A DNA stretch of 64,000 bases from NCBI RefSeq assembly GCF_050948215.1, contig NW_027488593.1:248001-312000 (forward strand), read 5' to 3'. The stretch comes from Halictus rubicundus. Lineage: Eukaryota; Arthropoda; Insecta; Hymenoptera; Halictidae. Position numbers and translations under genes: made by a program. Numbering within the stretch: the first letter of the stretch is position 1; each line of letters starts with the position of its first letter. The notes below the pieces were generated by a model. That model was not told where the DNA came from and did no database searches. It was given only the letters and a program-made list of their open reading frames with translations. This document shows positions 1 to 10,998 of the stretch, piece after piece.

Positions 1-1975
1 CAACGGCGGGTTTTTACAAACCGTGAGGCCGGGCCACGCTCGGCCGCGCGATACGTGGTCCACCCGTGACAAACGGTATCTCGTAGGCTCGATTTTCCCG
101 ACGGATCTTACAAGGTTCGGGACTTGAAACGGGCGCCAGACACTCGCAAGTGTCACACGAACAATTCGTAACGAACGCGAGACGCGAATTATACTACCGA
201 ACCTACGAGAACCGCGCGAGGACCTGAATAGCGGCAGCCTGGGCCAGGATTCTACGGGGAGGGAATACGGGACGTTTCCCGCGGCGGAAAGGTTTCTCAC
301 AATGAAGCGTACACGAGTGTGGGCTTCGAGTTAACATTTATTTCATCCGGTTTTTACAAGGGGCTGCCGGGATCGCCCGGCAGCGGTGTAAACAAAGCCC
401 GCGCGATTTTACAAGCTTGTACGACAGGTAGACGGTCGATATGCTTTTCTACGCGTCGAACTCGACCGCGGGCGCGATGTACGCCAGCCTCTCACGACAA
501 TTAGCCGGTCGAGAAGCGACCGGGTTCCGATGAAATACGCGGCAGCAAATTCTAACTGACGGTGGCCGTCGGAAGTAGACGGAAACGGCGATACGGCTTT
601 CGTCGCGTCGTCCCACCGTGGGACATCCCCAGGTTGGCCACATTCACCAAAAATCGGCCACGGTACGAGTCCCCCGCGGATCTGCGACTCCGCGTTACAA
701 ATCCGGCGACGTACAACCGTAACGAGACGGTCACGCGGCCCCCCGCTGTCCGGCCGGATCCGCGTTCAATCAACCCGTAAGTGTACCGACCGACGGCCTC
801 ACCCCCTTCGCGATCCTATTCTTCTACTCGCGATTTACGGCGAGCGAGGATACGTCTGGACGCGACTCGAAGTGCGACCGATTCACAAAAACGCCAACCG
901 AGCCAACGCGAAAATAAGTATAGTGCGAAAGCCTGATCGGCACTTACCACTCGGCAACGTGGTTTCTCAGCTGCTTAGTTCTTTCGTGGTTCGGCAGCTT
1001 CTCCTAGAATCGTACGCCTCGGCAGCAACTAAGTTTCCCAAAAGTACTTTGATATTTACGCACTCGTAGAACAACTACCCGAGGCGTCCCCCACTATCCT
1101 AGTTTTTCCTGCTCCCGCGCGACGCTCGGACCTATCACTAGCTCTCGCGCGGCAGGGCCGCGCCCGGCGGTCCGGGGCCCTCGGCAACGGATTTATCGGC
1201 TAACGCTTTCCCGATGACACGCGTTGATTGGCCGATTCCCACGGAGGAAGACACCGAGCCGTTCCCTCGACGGACTCTTGCAGCTTTCCGGGACGAGGCG
1301 GCGACAAGGTCGAGATGATGTACTCCTCAGATCCGTAATTCCTCGGCAGCGCCTCCGGGTTGACAAACCCGGGCTCGGTGTTCTCCTCGATATTCTCCTG
1401 CAGGGTGTCCCTTGTAGCCGTCCCCTGAGCTTTTCTCCTCGGATTTTCCGCGCTCCTGGGAGAAGGGAAAAGAATCCGGGCCCCCTGGGGCCCGGCCACG
1501 GACCTGCAACTTCTCATCGCGCCAAGATGCGCGGCGTTTAAACCGCGTTAAACTCCAACCTGGGATCTCGGATGCTCCCAGCGAGATCGATCACGACAGC
1601 CGTTATCGCGGCGGCGCTGCCAAAGGGCGGCCCGGTCTTTCGATCTAAGATCTGAGGGACGTGGACAAATTTGTCACGTCACAGAGTATAAATAGAACGC
1701 AGAGGCTGTTATCTTTGCGTAAGTGACGGTTAGAGAAAGCGAAGGACAGTAAACAGGGGGACTGATGTTTAGGACACCGTCGTGTCCTTGGGTCGAGGTG
1801 ACTTGCTTCGTGTTGCCCGAGCGAGTTCTCGAAATTTCGAACGTAGATGGCCAAACGTTAATAACGGTTATAAACTCCAAGAGAGTTAATATTTCAGATA
1901 AGGCCGGTAGGAAATACTCCCCGACCAATAGAGTTTGTTTGTAGGAAAATGGATGTTAGGGTAACAATTTAGAAT
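1..1975. other. GC-rich unassigned region
   Basis: I find no recognisable domain, TIR pair or LTR here. Several ORFs of 60-105 codons exist on both strands (for example 1200-1541), but they overlap each other antisense in GC-rich sequence and show no family motif, so they look like chance ORFs. A short phrase resembling TTTTACAAG recurs around 12, 106, 350 and 405, suggesting degenerate repeats. It could be an old LTR or the 3' remnant of another element. 1645-1975 is AT-richer with nothing I can name. Confidence 0.3.
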
Positions 1976-2022
1976 ATTATAATAAGACAGAAACTGAATG
2001 TTTAGTGTAAATGAATATGCGT

Positions 2023-2421
2023 ACTTACAAGTGTCGGCAGGATTTGTACAGAATATAGAACCAGAATAAAGCTCGTGCGGTAAAAGCAGGCCAGAACAGC
2101 AATGGATAGCCCTCCGTGGACCAGGTCCAGGAGGGATGACTCACGTAGGATGGACAAATGTGGTCTGGTTTAATGGAACAAAATAGATACGATGAAAACT
2201 GTATTAAAGCAAAAAGAATAAAGATGTAAGATAGTAAACTATGAACTATTGAAAGCAAGAAGATCAAACACTAATATATGTAGTGTGAAACACTAGCTAA
2301 ATACGCCGGCGTATGACACAGAATATGGCTCACGAGATAGGCAACTGCGTGACACGTCCACACTCGACAGCGGCTCGCGACGGAATGAAGCTCGTAATTG
2401 CAAGCCAACTCCGGTGCTGGC
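2023..2421 (-). mobile_element. J0: 5'-UTR relic of a third Jockey-clade LINE
   Basis: Read on the minus strand, the relic begins at 2421 with GCCAGCACCGGAGTTGGC, the same 18 bases that begin J1 at 10147. It continues with a related GC-rich leader (TTCCGTCGCGA). It ends near 2023-2028 with GTAAGT, the hexamer found at the equivalent point of J1 and J2. No ORF follows, so only the leader survives. The poly(T) at 2422-2431, the poly(A) of J1 on the minus strand, abuts it directly. Homology is seen in the sequence; identity as a third element is inferred. Confidence 0.55.
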
Positions 2422-2827
2422 TTTTTTTTTTCAACGGAGTGAGGGCAGAGATTTCCTCTGCCCCATGTGAGCCGCTCCTGAAAGCCTTGGCTTTCTTATC
2501 GGCTGATTTATTAATTTTTGGTATTACCTATGGAAGTAGATGGGTATAATAACCAATTTATTAATACCTAGGAAATTTGCAAAAACCTGGGAGTAGATTG
2601 ATAGAAAAGGATATATGATTGTCCGTGGACTATGGTAATGGATTTTATTCCCGTGTTCAGAAGAACATGTATATGATGTTATCCCCAGAATTTCCAGGGG
2701 GCTTGCTGGAGCAAGCCCTGGGAAGGGGAGAGGGGAAGCACCCAGTTATGGAAAACTGGAGAAAGAAGTGGTATTAAAGTAGTGACAGTACCCGCGAATG
2801 GGGAGGCGTTCATAAAGACGAGCATAG

Positions 2828-5822
2828 CTAAAAAGCAAGTGGAAAAGGAGTTTTGATTCTGTATGGTATCTTGTCGATTGTATACTCTCCGGTTAGACGG
2901 ATGAGTGGATTGACATGATCTTCGACCGAAAAGTTTTCAATCATTTTTGTTATAAATCTTTCGATTAACGGCATGGAGGCCAATTTATGTAGTTCTCGCG
3001 TAGAGAATCTAATATCCTTCTTGAGGATTATCTTTAAGATTTTTGATTGAATTCTTTGCAGTCTAGATCTGTAAGAAGCAGGAATAGCTCGATACCAAAC
3101 GATCGCTCCGTATGTTAAGACGGGCCTGAGGCACATCAGGTAGGTCAGTAAGCGTAGCTTAAGCGGAAGATGAGATGATGGAGAAATAAGCGTTTTTAGA
3201 ACAGCAAAAGCACGAAGAGTTTTGGTAGTGCGGTCGGTAAGAGCCGGCAACCAGTTAAGTTTATCATGAAGGATGACCCCAAGGTATTTGACCTGGCTCG
3301 CCCACGCCACGGGTTCCCCGTTAATCAGGAATTTTTTATTGCTCTTAAATCTGTCAGTAAAAGTTCGTTGAGCTCTAGAAAATAATATAGCGAATCGCGC
3401 GGTATATAGCGCGTATATATCTATTCCGATTTTGCTGGATTTGGCAACAATTTCCAGTCCTTGAAGTAATTGATGATAACGTCGAGGTACTCCTGTACTC
3501 TACGGAAGAGAACCGGACGGCCTCCTCTCATAGAGGAGGAGTAGATCGCGGTATCGTCAGCATATAAGGCCACCTCGCATAACGGCATGGAAGGTATGTC
3601 ATTGATGTACAAAATGAATAATAATGGTCCTAAAATGGAGCCCTGAGGTACTCCAGTATGACATTTATACAATACTGATTTATGTGAGTTCAAGCAGACG
3701 TAGCACGTGCGCTCAAGCAGGTATGAGTTTAACAGTCGCAGTATTGAGTGAGGTAGAGCCATCTTGTGCAATTTGTACAAGATGGCCCTATGTCAGACAG
3801 TATCGAAGGCCTTGGATAAGTTCAAAAGGACCATGGCTATTTCTCTACGTACATTGAGCGCATGAGCCACGTGCTGTGAAATCTTGCCAACCTGATGTAA
3901 GGTGGAATGACTCTGTCGGAAGCCAAATTGCTGATTAATTAAAATATTGTTACGATGGAAGCTGTCGATTGCGGAGATCGAGAGAAGTTGGCCGTCGTAT
4001 CGATATTGTGGTATCCGGCCAACGGGGTTGTTGTTAAGAAGAAGACAGACGACAGAATCTCTCGAGTCGTCGAAGCGAGAGCACGCACCTGTATCGCATC
4101 TTTTAACATTGTCCGTTGACAGCCAATAAATAGTTATTTAGTTGTTGGTAGTGTTCGGTGTTGTTGTTTAGTTGAGGGATGTGTTCGCCGGCGAGGCGGA
4201 TCCGAAGCCTCCGCAACAATATTATTCATTTTGGCATGATCCTGAATAAGATCAGAAATGACTCGTTGAAGCAGCTTGCCTGGAATTGGCAGCAAGCTGA
4301 TTGGACGGTAACTAACAGGATCGACAGATGGTTTACCTGGTTTGTGTACCGGGACCACCTTGGCGACCTTCCATGCGTCAGGGAAATAGCTAAATTTGAA
4401 TGAAGCTTTAAAAATATAATAGTACTGACACAGAATATTTTATGGGAAGCATTGGATAGCATCGGAACAGTAATTTTATCTGGGCCAGGGGCCTTGCGGG
4501 CCTTCATGTTTCGGACTGATTCATATATTTCTCTAGGGGAGAGCAGCTTGGTCGGGGCACCATCCACAGGAGCCCTCCAATCAAATTTATTATAAAAGTC
4601 ATCGACTTGGCTTTCATGCCTGGATACGATCTGAGACGCGTCCAAGTGTACCTTAGCAAAGGAGTTTGCCAGGGCATCAGATTTTTCGTGGCCATCGAAT
4701 ACTTTAATGCCATTGACCTCAAGGTTTGGAATAGAGAAATTACGTTTACTAGCTAATGATTGGTAAGTGCTCCAAAATGTTGGATCAGGCTCGATAAAGC
4801 TCTGGAGCATCTTTGCCCAGGCTTTTTGTCTGATATTAGAGATACAGACTCGTATCGATTTTGTGTATTCCTTCATATGTTGAAGGAAATACGGATCGAA
4901 AGTATGTTGATATAGCTTACGGAATTTTCTCCTAGCCCGAATCAATGCAGCCAAATGATCATCATTTGCCACTGCTTTTCTCCGGGTGGCACTCGGAGAG
5001 TTTGCAAGGGTCGTATCTCTAGAGGTAGCATCCCAGAGGGAACCAAGCAGGAATGAGGTCAGTGTGTCGATACAAGAATCGATATCGTTAGTGGACTGGA
5101 ATCTGGAGACGATGCTCCAGGCCAGGGTGCTCTCTCTGTATCTTTCCCAGTCTGTGAACATATGGAATAAGGACCCCCCTGAAGGATCAGTGAGGGCAAC
5201 CCTTTTGAGGGAGACCGGCCGGTGGGCCGTCATAAAGTGGTCCAATGCCTCGCACTTAAACGTGTGAGGTAGATTAGTAATAAAGAAATCAATTATTGTC
5301 GGGGAAGACCGCAGTGAGAAATGAGTAGGCGAGCCAGGGGCAATAACCAAGAAATTAGATTTGATCATGCAATTATATAGGGTTTTACCAGCTTGGTTCG
5401 CACGGACGTTTCTCCAGAACCGGTGCTTGGCGTTCCAATCTCCACCTATAATATATGGTGAACCGTAGTTTGTGATGTGCTTCAGGTCCGTCTCAGAGAG
5501 GGGTTGCGAGAGCCTGGCATATATTACTCCAACCAGTATGGTGGTCCAGGCGGACAGCCAAGAATTCCAGATTAGTGTGAACTCGCACTACTGAAAATTG
5601 TATTTTATTATTGATTATCATAGCGACGCCTCCCCAGCCGTCGGCACGGTCCTTACGGATGACCGAATAGCCAGGAATGGTGAAATTTTGTTGGGGATTT
5701 AACCACGTCTCGGTCACCAGGAGAATGTCACACTCCAGGTGATCGAGCTGGGCAATGATTTCATTGCGCTTGGGTAAGACCGATTGCGCATTCCATGTTA
5801 TAACATGCGGGAAGGAAGTCAT
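2828..5822 (-). pseudogene. J1 ORF2: AP-endonuclease/reverse transcriptase, broken
   Basis: The endonuclease begins at 5822 with a VITWNAQS motif and an LLVTETWL segment, characteristic of APE-type nucleases that nick target DNA for target-primed reverse transcription. A frameshift occurs near 5540; the frame ending at 4226 then carries the end of the endonuclease and the RT thumb-proximal region (KARKAPGPDKI). A second frameshift near 4400 precedes SYRPISLLP. Solo LTR K interrupts the sequence at 3948-4218, before the QQFGFRQ block. GVPQGSILGP and ALYADDTAIY (RT motifs B and C) lie at about 3640-3560. The C-terminal part (2828-3310) includes YLGVILD. At least three breaks mean no functional enzyme. 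Confidence 0.85.
3948..4218. mobile_element. Solo LTR K (271 bp) in J1 ORF2
   Basis: It starts TGTTACG and ends GCAACA, flanked by perfect 4-bp duplications ATAT (3944-3947 and 4219-4222). Removing the insert plus one ATAT makes the flanks collinear with J2 around 14880-14900. An AATAAA lies near 4122. The 4-bp TSD is typical of Ty3/gypsy integrases. No internal region is present, so this is a solo LTR or a very short non-autonomous LTR element. Confidence 0.8.
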
Positions 5823-5855
5823 TTTTAACAGTAAGAGGAAGAGTGAAGGAAGTAG

Positions 5856-7463
5856 TTAGTCCAGGGTCGAAAAGACCTGGAGAAATGCCTGGAATTTCTG
5901 GGAGTTAGTAGAGCAAGCTCTTAATTTTTCGGCAAGGATTTCAGCTGTTGAAAGCATTAGGTTGAGATCACACATTTTTGTGATGTCACGGATAGTATCG
6001 GACAATTGGATGAATTGTTGTGTATCTTGATTAATGTTGGTTAAGTTTGGGACTATATTGGCGTTTTGAGTTCCCTCAGAGCTGGAGAGGCCCTTACGGG
6101 GTCTGGCTTTAGCAGCCTGTGCGTATGTTGAGTAGGCTTGAGCCGAAGGTGTGAAGGAGTTTGTTGGAACGTTTACATTCGGATTTTTAAATAAGTCGGT
6201 CGTTGACGGTTTAGCAAAGAGGGCGGTTTTTGGTGGCTTGGGAGCCCTTTTGGTCAAGTATTCGGCCAAGCCCGGACACTGGGAGTAGTTTGCAGTATGT
6301 TTTCCCTTGCAGTTAGCGCAAGTGGGGGAAATCTCGTACGGCTTGTTACAGTCTGAAGAGGAGTGATGCGCAGCGCACTTGACGCAGCGCGCAGGGAGAT
6401 TGCAATTATTGGCTGAGTGCCCGAAGGCCTGACAGCGAAAGCACTGGGTGTAGGCTCGTTTAGATAGGAATTTCTCCCAGTAGGCCCGTGTATTGAATAT
6501 GAATCCCACCTTATTGATGGCAGCGGTGGTGGTGGATGAAGAGAAAATAGCCTTGTACATGGCGTAATGAGATGGAGAATTTTTGGGGGAGATCTCCGTT
6601 ATGGAGGATATTTCCAACCCGAGTGACTTTATTTCCTCCATAAGTTCTGTAGAGGGAATGGAGGGTAAACCTTTTAGGACCATCACCGGGTTACGCTCGG
6701 TGTTGGTGCTGAATGTGTAAAATGGAATTTTGGCTTCAGCCAAAATGTTCCTAAACTCAACGTACGTATCGGCATCGAAGAGCTGTATTCGTATGCGTCT
6801 GCCAAGGAATTTGGCCGAGTAGGTATCTTTTCCCACATCAGCGTTCATGCGGCGGTGGAAAGCTGGGATGTTTAAGTCGAAGTTTGACAAATAAATTGGT
6901 GGCGGTTTAGGTTTCCTAATAATCTGAGGCTGCTGGTTATGGGTCTGTTGGTTTGGCCCAGTCTGATTGATTATCTTTGGAGAGTTTCTCCCAAGATTGG
7001 GGGACCTATTGTTTTGAGTTTCCTCCGTGGGTTCATCTGGATTAAGATTTCCCGCAAAGGAAGACAGGACCTGCAATTTATTGAATAGCGGGATTGGATT
7101 ATCATGCATCATTGGAATTTGCATGACGTTGATCAGATTGTCCCCAGGGGGAGATTTAGTGTTATTTGATTTTTTGTTTTTCGGAGAGAGGACTTCCTGA
7201 AATTAGTCCTCTACCGCTGGCAGTGGGTGAAAATCCTGGGACCTGGAGTCCCTTGAGGATGACGGAAGATTTAATTGTGGATGGTTAGTGAAATCTAATG
7301 CAGGTTCTATGTTGTCAAAGAATCGAAGGTTTTCGGTTGTAAGTCGATGAACGACTATTGGATTTACATCCGATACGCTTTGGGAAGATACGGTGGGTAC
7401 CGGAGACCTCTCGTTTAATAAGGGTAATGACGTTGATAACGGCTTGGGTGTGTCCGGGGTCAC
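5856..7463 (-). pseudogene. J1 ORF1: gag-like RNA-binding protein with CCHC knuckles
   Basis: One reading frame spans 7463 to 5856, interrupted by a TAA at 7203-7205; the uninterrupted part from 7124 is 422 aa. The C-terminal half has three zinc knuckles (CFRCQAFGHSANNC, CVKCAAHHSSSDC, CANCKGKHTANYSQC) at about 6460-6290. Upstream is an RRM-like region with the conserved phrase NPVMVLKGLP, as in Jockey-clade ORF1 proteins, which coat the element RNA. Only 33 nt separate its stop from ORF2, typical of a bicistronic LINE. The in-frame stop may be a mutation or an upstream-start artefact. Confidence 0.85.
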
Positions 7464-7677
7464 CTCGGCCGTGACATTTAATTTGGGAGAAATAGCAAAC
7501 GCTTATATGTGTTTTTCGTCCTTTTTTGCCCTTGGCAAGGGAGAGGCGACGATTCCCAGGAGGTGCCAGGTTGCTATGGGGGACTAAGCCCCCACGCAAC
7601 AGGAGGGAGAGAGATTTTAGTTGTTTCTATAATTCCGGACTGTATTGTGCAGTAGTCATATGAAATTAAATTAAATT

Positions 7678-8424
7678 TGTAACGCGACGAGGAAACAATA
7701 AAGCGTCAAGACCCCTCGTCACCCCCCCCCTCCCCCCGATGTAACAGAAGAATTGCGACGAGGCAGCGTGGCCGGCGGTTCAAGGGGAACCGCGGGGTCT
7801 GGAACCTTCTAGACCCCTAGTAACGCGTTATTGATAAAGATAGCAACGAGTCCATATAAATATCGGTAGATTACCGCGGAGTAAGCACTCTTGCTGCACC
7901 TGTAGGAGAGGACGAGGTAAGACCACGGCCGCCTACAGGATGGGAGAGTACGAAGCAATGCTATCGGACGCCCAGCAGCAGGGCTGCACCTGTGGGAGAG
8001 GACGAGTAAGACCACGGCCGCCCACAGGACGGGAGAGTACGAAGCAATGCTATCGGGCGCCCAGCAGCCCAGAAGAGGACAGGGGTTGCACCTGGACGCC
8101 TCTCTGGATACATGGGAGAGGACGGCCATGAAGGCCGGCCGCCGATCGGACATGAGAAAACAGGCGAAACCGCGTTGTCGTCGTATTCCCAGACGGAGAG
8201 TACGGTTGAAATAAACCGGACGCCCGATGGTGGTATCGCGTATTATAAAATCTTTTCCTAAATTAATCGTTGCTAGCTTTGTCTCTCACTCTTTAGAAAG
8301 AATCTATTTTATAACAAAACCTATCTCCTCATCCTTTGTACTAACGTGTTTGGAAAATATATCCTATGTCTCCAGATATTCCGACTCCTGTCATTCCGCA
8401 ACCACCGCAATCCTTTACGTTACA
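7678..8424. mobile_element. Solo LTR L (747 bp) in the J1 5' UTR
   Basis: It starts TGTAACGCGACG and ends TTTACGTTACA, giving a TGTAACG/CGTTACA inverted terminus, with perfect AATT duplications at 7674-7677 and 8425-8428. Removing it joins J1 sequence that aligns with J2 around 18210-18260. It holds an AATAAA near 7697, a C-homopolymer near 7725, and the tandem structured units described separately. There is no coding content. The TSD size suggests a gypsy-type integrase. Confidence 0.8.
7892..8070 (+). repeat. Two tandem units of about 90 bp, each able to fold, with a compensatory change
   Basis: Two copies follow each other inside LTR L. Each has an inner inverted repeat: CCTGTAGG/CCTACAGG in copy 1 (7899-7906, 7932-7939) and CCTGTGGG/CCCACAGG in copy 2 (7989-7996, 8021-8028). 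Each also has an outer GCTGC/GCAGC pair (GGGCTGC/GCAGCCC in copy 2). A partial, more diverged third copy lies around 8180-8230. The paired A-to-G and T-to-C change keeps the stem intact. Confidence 0.7.
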
Positions 8425-8428
8425 AATT

Positions 8429-10147
8429 AACTTACAGAATGATGAGTAAGGTAACAGGAATTTGGATTTTTGGCAGGCTCGGAGCATACAAGTCTCCAGT
8501 ATATTCGGAGTTATCCAGTGAGAGCCTTTCGAGAGCCAAGTCCCAGGGGAGGGCACACTTCCACAATACTCCGCAAAATATGGCAGCTTCGATGGAATTG
8601 CTGCAGAATATATAAGGAGTAAATTCCAGACCAGAGACAGCAATTAAATATTTGACACAGTCAAAGGTATGTTGTGACCATTTTGTACCAGGAAAAAATA
8701 TGTAAATATGCTATTTATATAAATATACAAAAGGGAGTAATGTGTAAAGCGTTTTGTGTTACTAAGACAATTGTTAGATAAACAAAAGAAATGTTTGGTT
8801 TGTGCTTAAATAATTGAGCTCAAATATATTGGTAATAAACTGAAAGTTGAAGTTTACTGGATTTTATGTAAATGAACAAGTTTTGCTCTATGTTTCAGGA
8901 TATGGGACACTCCCAATGAAGGTTATGTTCCCAACGTATGCCGACGGTGTAACCGTAATTGAGAGAAATTTAAGCAAAATAGAATTAAAAATAAAAATGT
9001 AAATATTGGTTTATGTTTATTAATGAAAAGAGGAATAAAATAATGTAATAGGATAAGAATGTAAATTCACAGTCTTATTATAAAGTAAAATGTTTTACAC
9101 TTAATGTAATGGTGAGAGCTTACACCGTGGCGGATATGTGACCGCACTGCGCACGCAATCATACGATTTAGTAGTATTAAATGTATATAATATTTTTGTA
9201 ATGATATTAAATAAACTAATATTTGAAATACACATTAGTTAAGAACAGAGTATTTAAGAGCAAATAGCCACTTATACTCTATGTATCGCAGTATAAATTA
9301 CACCAGTGGGGGTTATGTGACCACGTGTGCAGGTGGTATATCCTTAATTTAATAAAGAATTGAGCAAGAATGTTTATTAGCGTATTTAAAATATTAATGA
9401 AAAAAAAGAAAAAGGAAAATTTTTAAAGAAAATAAGAAAATTAACAAAATAACATCACTGTATTGTGTAAGGAATTAACATTTAACACAGAGTTTCAAAG
9501 GCGTGAAAGACGCATCGTGGCAATTTTGTATCCGCACTAACACGCGGTCTAGCGATTTTATAAGATTATATATAATTAATTTTAATATTAATAAACTATT
9601 GATAGATAACTAACGATTGAAATACTCAGTAAATTTAGGCAGGAGCCACTTTTACACAGTATTTCGAAGTGTAGCACACACAGTAAGGGTTATGTAAGCC
9701 ACGTGTACAGGTGGGATATCCAAATTACATGAAATTTAAACAAGTATGCAAAATTAACAGATTGACTTCACCAAGTTTCCGTTGAGACAGGACACTTTTA
9801 CACTGATTTTAAGGTGTAGGAACGCCGTAGTATTTATATAACCACACCGAACACGCGGTCACACGGTTTAAAGAATTTATACGAGTAATATTGAATGTAA
9901 AATTAAACTGAAATGAGAAAAAATGAGATAATATGAAAAACTAAATATGATGTACTAGAATAAAGTTTAAATTGTTTAAAAGGAACAATTTGAACCGAAC
10001 AGATCGGCGAATAGATTCGCGAGAACGTGGAAAACTTCCGATCCAATATGGCGCGGGCACAGAGTATCGATCTCTAGAGAGGCGCCTGTAAAGGCATCCG
10101 TACTCGAGCACGGTTCGCGACGGAATGAAGCCAACTCCGGTGCTGGC
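8429..10147 (-). promoter_or_regulatory. J1 long AT-rich 5' UTR with alternating hairpin motifs
   Basis: About 1.7 kb of AT-rich DNA without ORFs lies between the J1 5' end and ORF1. Two motif classes alternate. One centres on CCACGTGTGCAGGTGG and its variants (about 9318, 9700), beside GGTTATGT. The other resembles GACCGCAC...CACGCGGTC (about 9145, 9545, 9865). Both are inverted repeats. The corresponding J2 region (18233-20344) has the same motifs in diverged form, so the block belongs to the element. Promoter function is inferred from its position; internal 5' promoters are known for Jockey elements. Confidence 0.55.
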
Positions 10148-10998
10148 TTTTTTTTTTTTTTGTATAACGGAGTAAAAAGGGGCAGAGAGAGGAGTCTCGC
10201 CAGTAGAGACATCTCCGCACCCTTGTGAGCCGCTCCTGAAGGCCTTGACCTCCTTATCGGCTAATTAAGTAGGTTTGGAGTTACCTATGGAGGTAGATGA
10301 GTTAAGAACTAGGAAAGTAATGCCCAGGAAAGTTTCAAAAACCTAGGGATAGGTGATCGTGAGAGGATTGAGAATCCTTGGCATACGCCATTGAGTTATG
10401 GTCCTACCCAGGAGGCATTATTAGTTGAATTTTATCCCCGGTTTCCGGAGCGCTTGCCGGGGCAAGCCCTGGGAAGGGGGGCGGGGGGCAGTACCCAGTC
10501 GCGAGCATACTGGAATAGGAAGGTTGAGTTAAAGCAGGGACAGAGCCTTCGGAGGGGAGGCATGCATACTAGATAAGCAAGTAATCAGTGCTAGAAAGCG
10601 AGTGGAAATGGTGTCCTTATCCTGTATGGGATCTTGTCTGCGGAGTACTCTCCGGTTAGGCGGATGAGTGGGTTTTCGTGATCTTTGACAGAGAAGTTGT
10701 CGATCATTTTATTAATGAAGTTATGGATTAATGGCATAGATGCCAGTTGATGCAATTTTTGTGTTGAGAATTTGGTATCCTTATTCAGGATGACCTTTAG
10801 AATCTTGGATTGTATTCTCTGCAGACGAGATCTGATGGAGACAGGAGTGGCTCGGTACCAGACTATCGCCCCGTAGGTTAAGACGGTCCTAAGGCACATC
10901 AAGTACGCCCAGATGGGCGCTGAAACGACTGGACGGGAACCTCCTGAGGGCCGTGATTATCGGATCTGCCTGGTCTTCGGCCAGGGAGCGCGAGGCAG

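Larger units (their letters stand above)
2422..10147 (-). mobile_element. J1: full-length but decayed Jockey-clade LINE
   Basis: On the minus strand the element runs: 5' end at 10147, long AT-rich 5' UTR (10147-8429 and 7677-7464, split by LTR L), ORF1 (7463-5856), ORF2 (5822-2828), 3' UTR (2827-2432, with a G-rich block near 2700-2740 also present in J2 near 10450-10500), and a 10-base poly(A) seen as poly(T) at 2422-2431. ORF1 has CCHC knuckles. ORF2 has an AP-endonuclease followed by an RT with FADD-type YADD, the order typical of Jockey. Several frameshifts and one solo LTR make it inactive. The same arrangement in J2 confirms the extent. Confidence 0.8.

Noticed and set aside
1200..1541. 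105-codon ORFs on both strands as a gene
   Set aside because: Exactly antisense to each other, no motif, no splice or promoter context.
8155..8210. Hammerhead-like GCGAAACC...GTC
   Set aside because: The CUGANGA core is missing upstream and the stems cannot be drawn on either strand.
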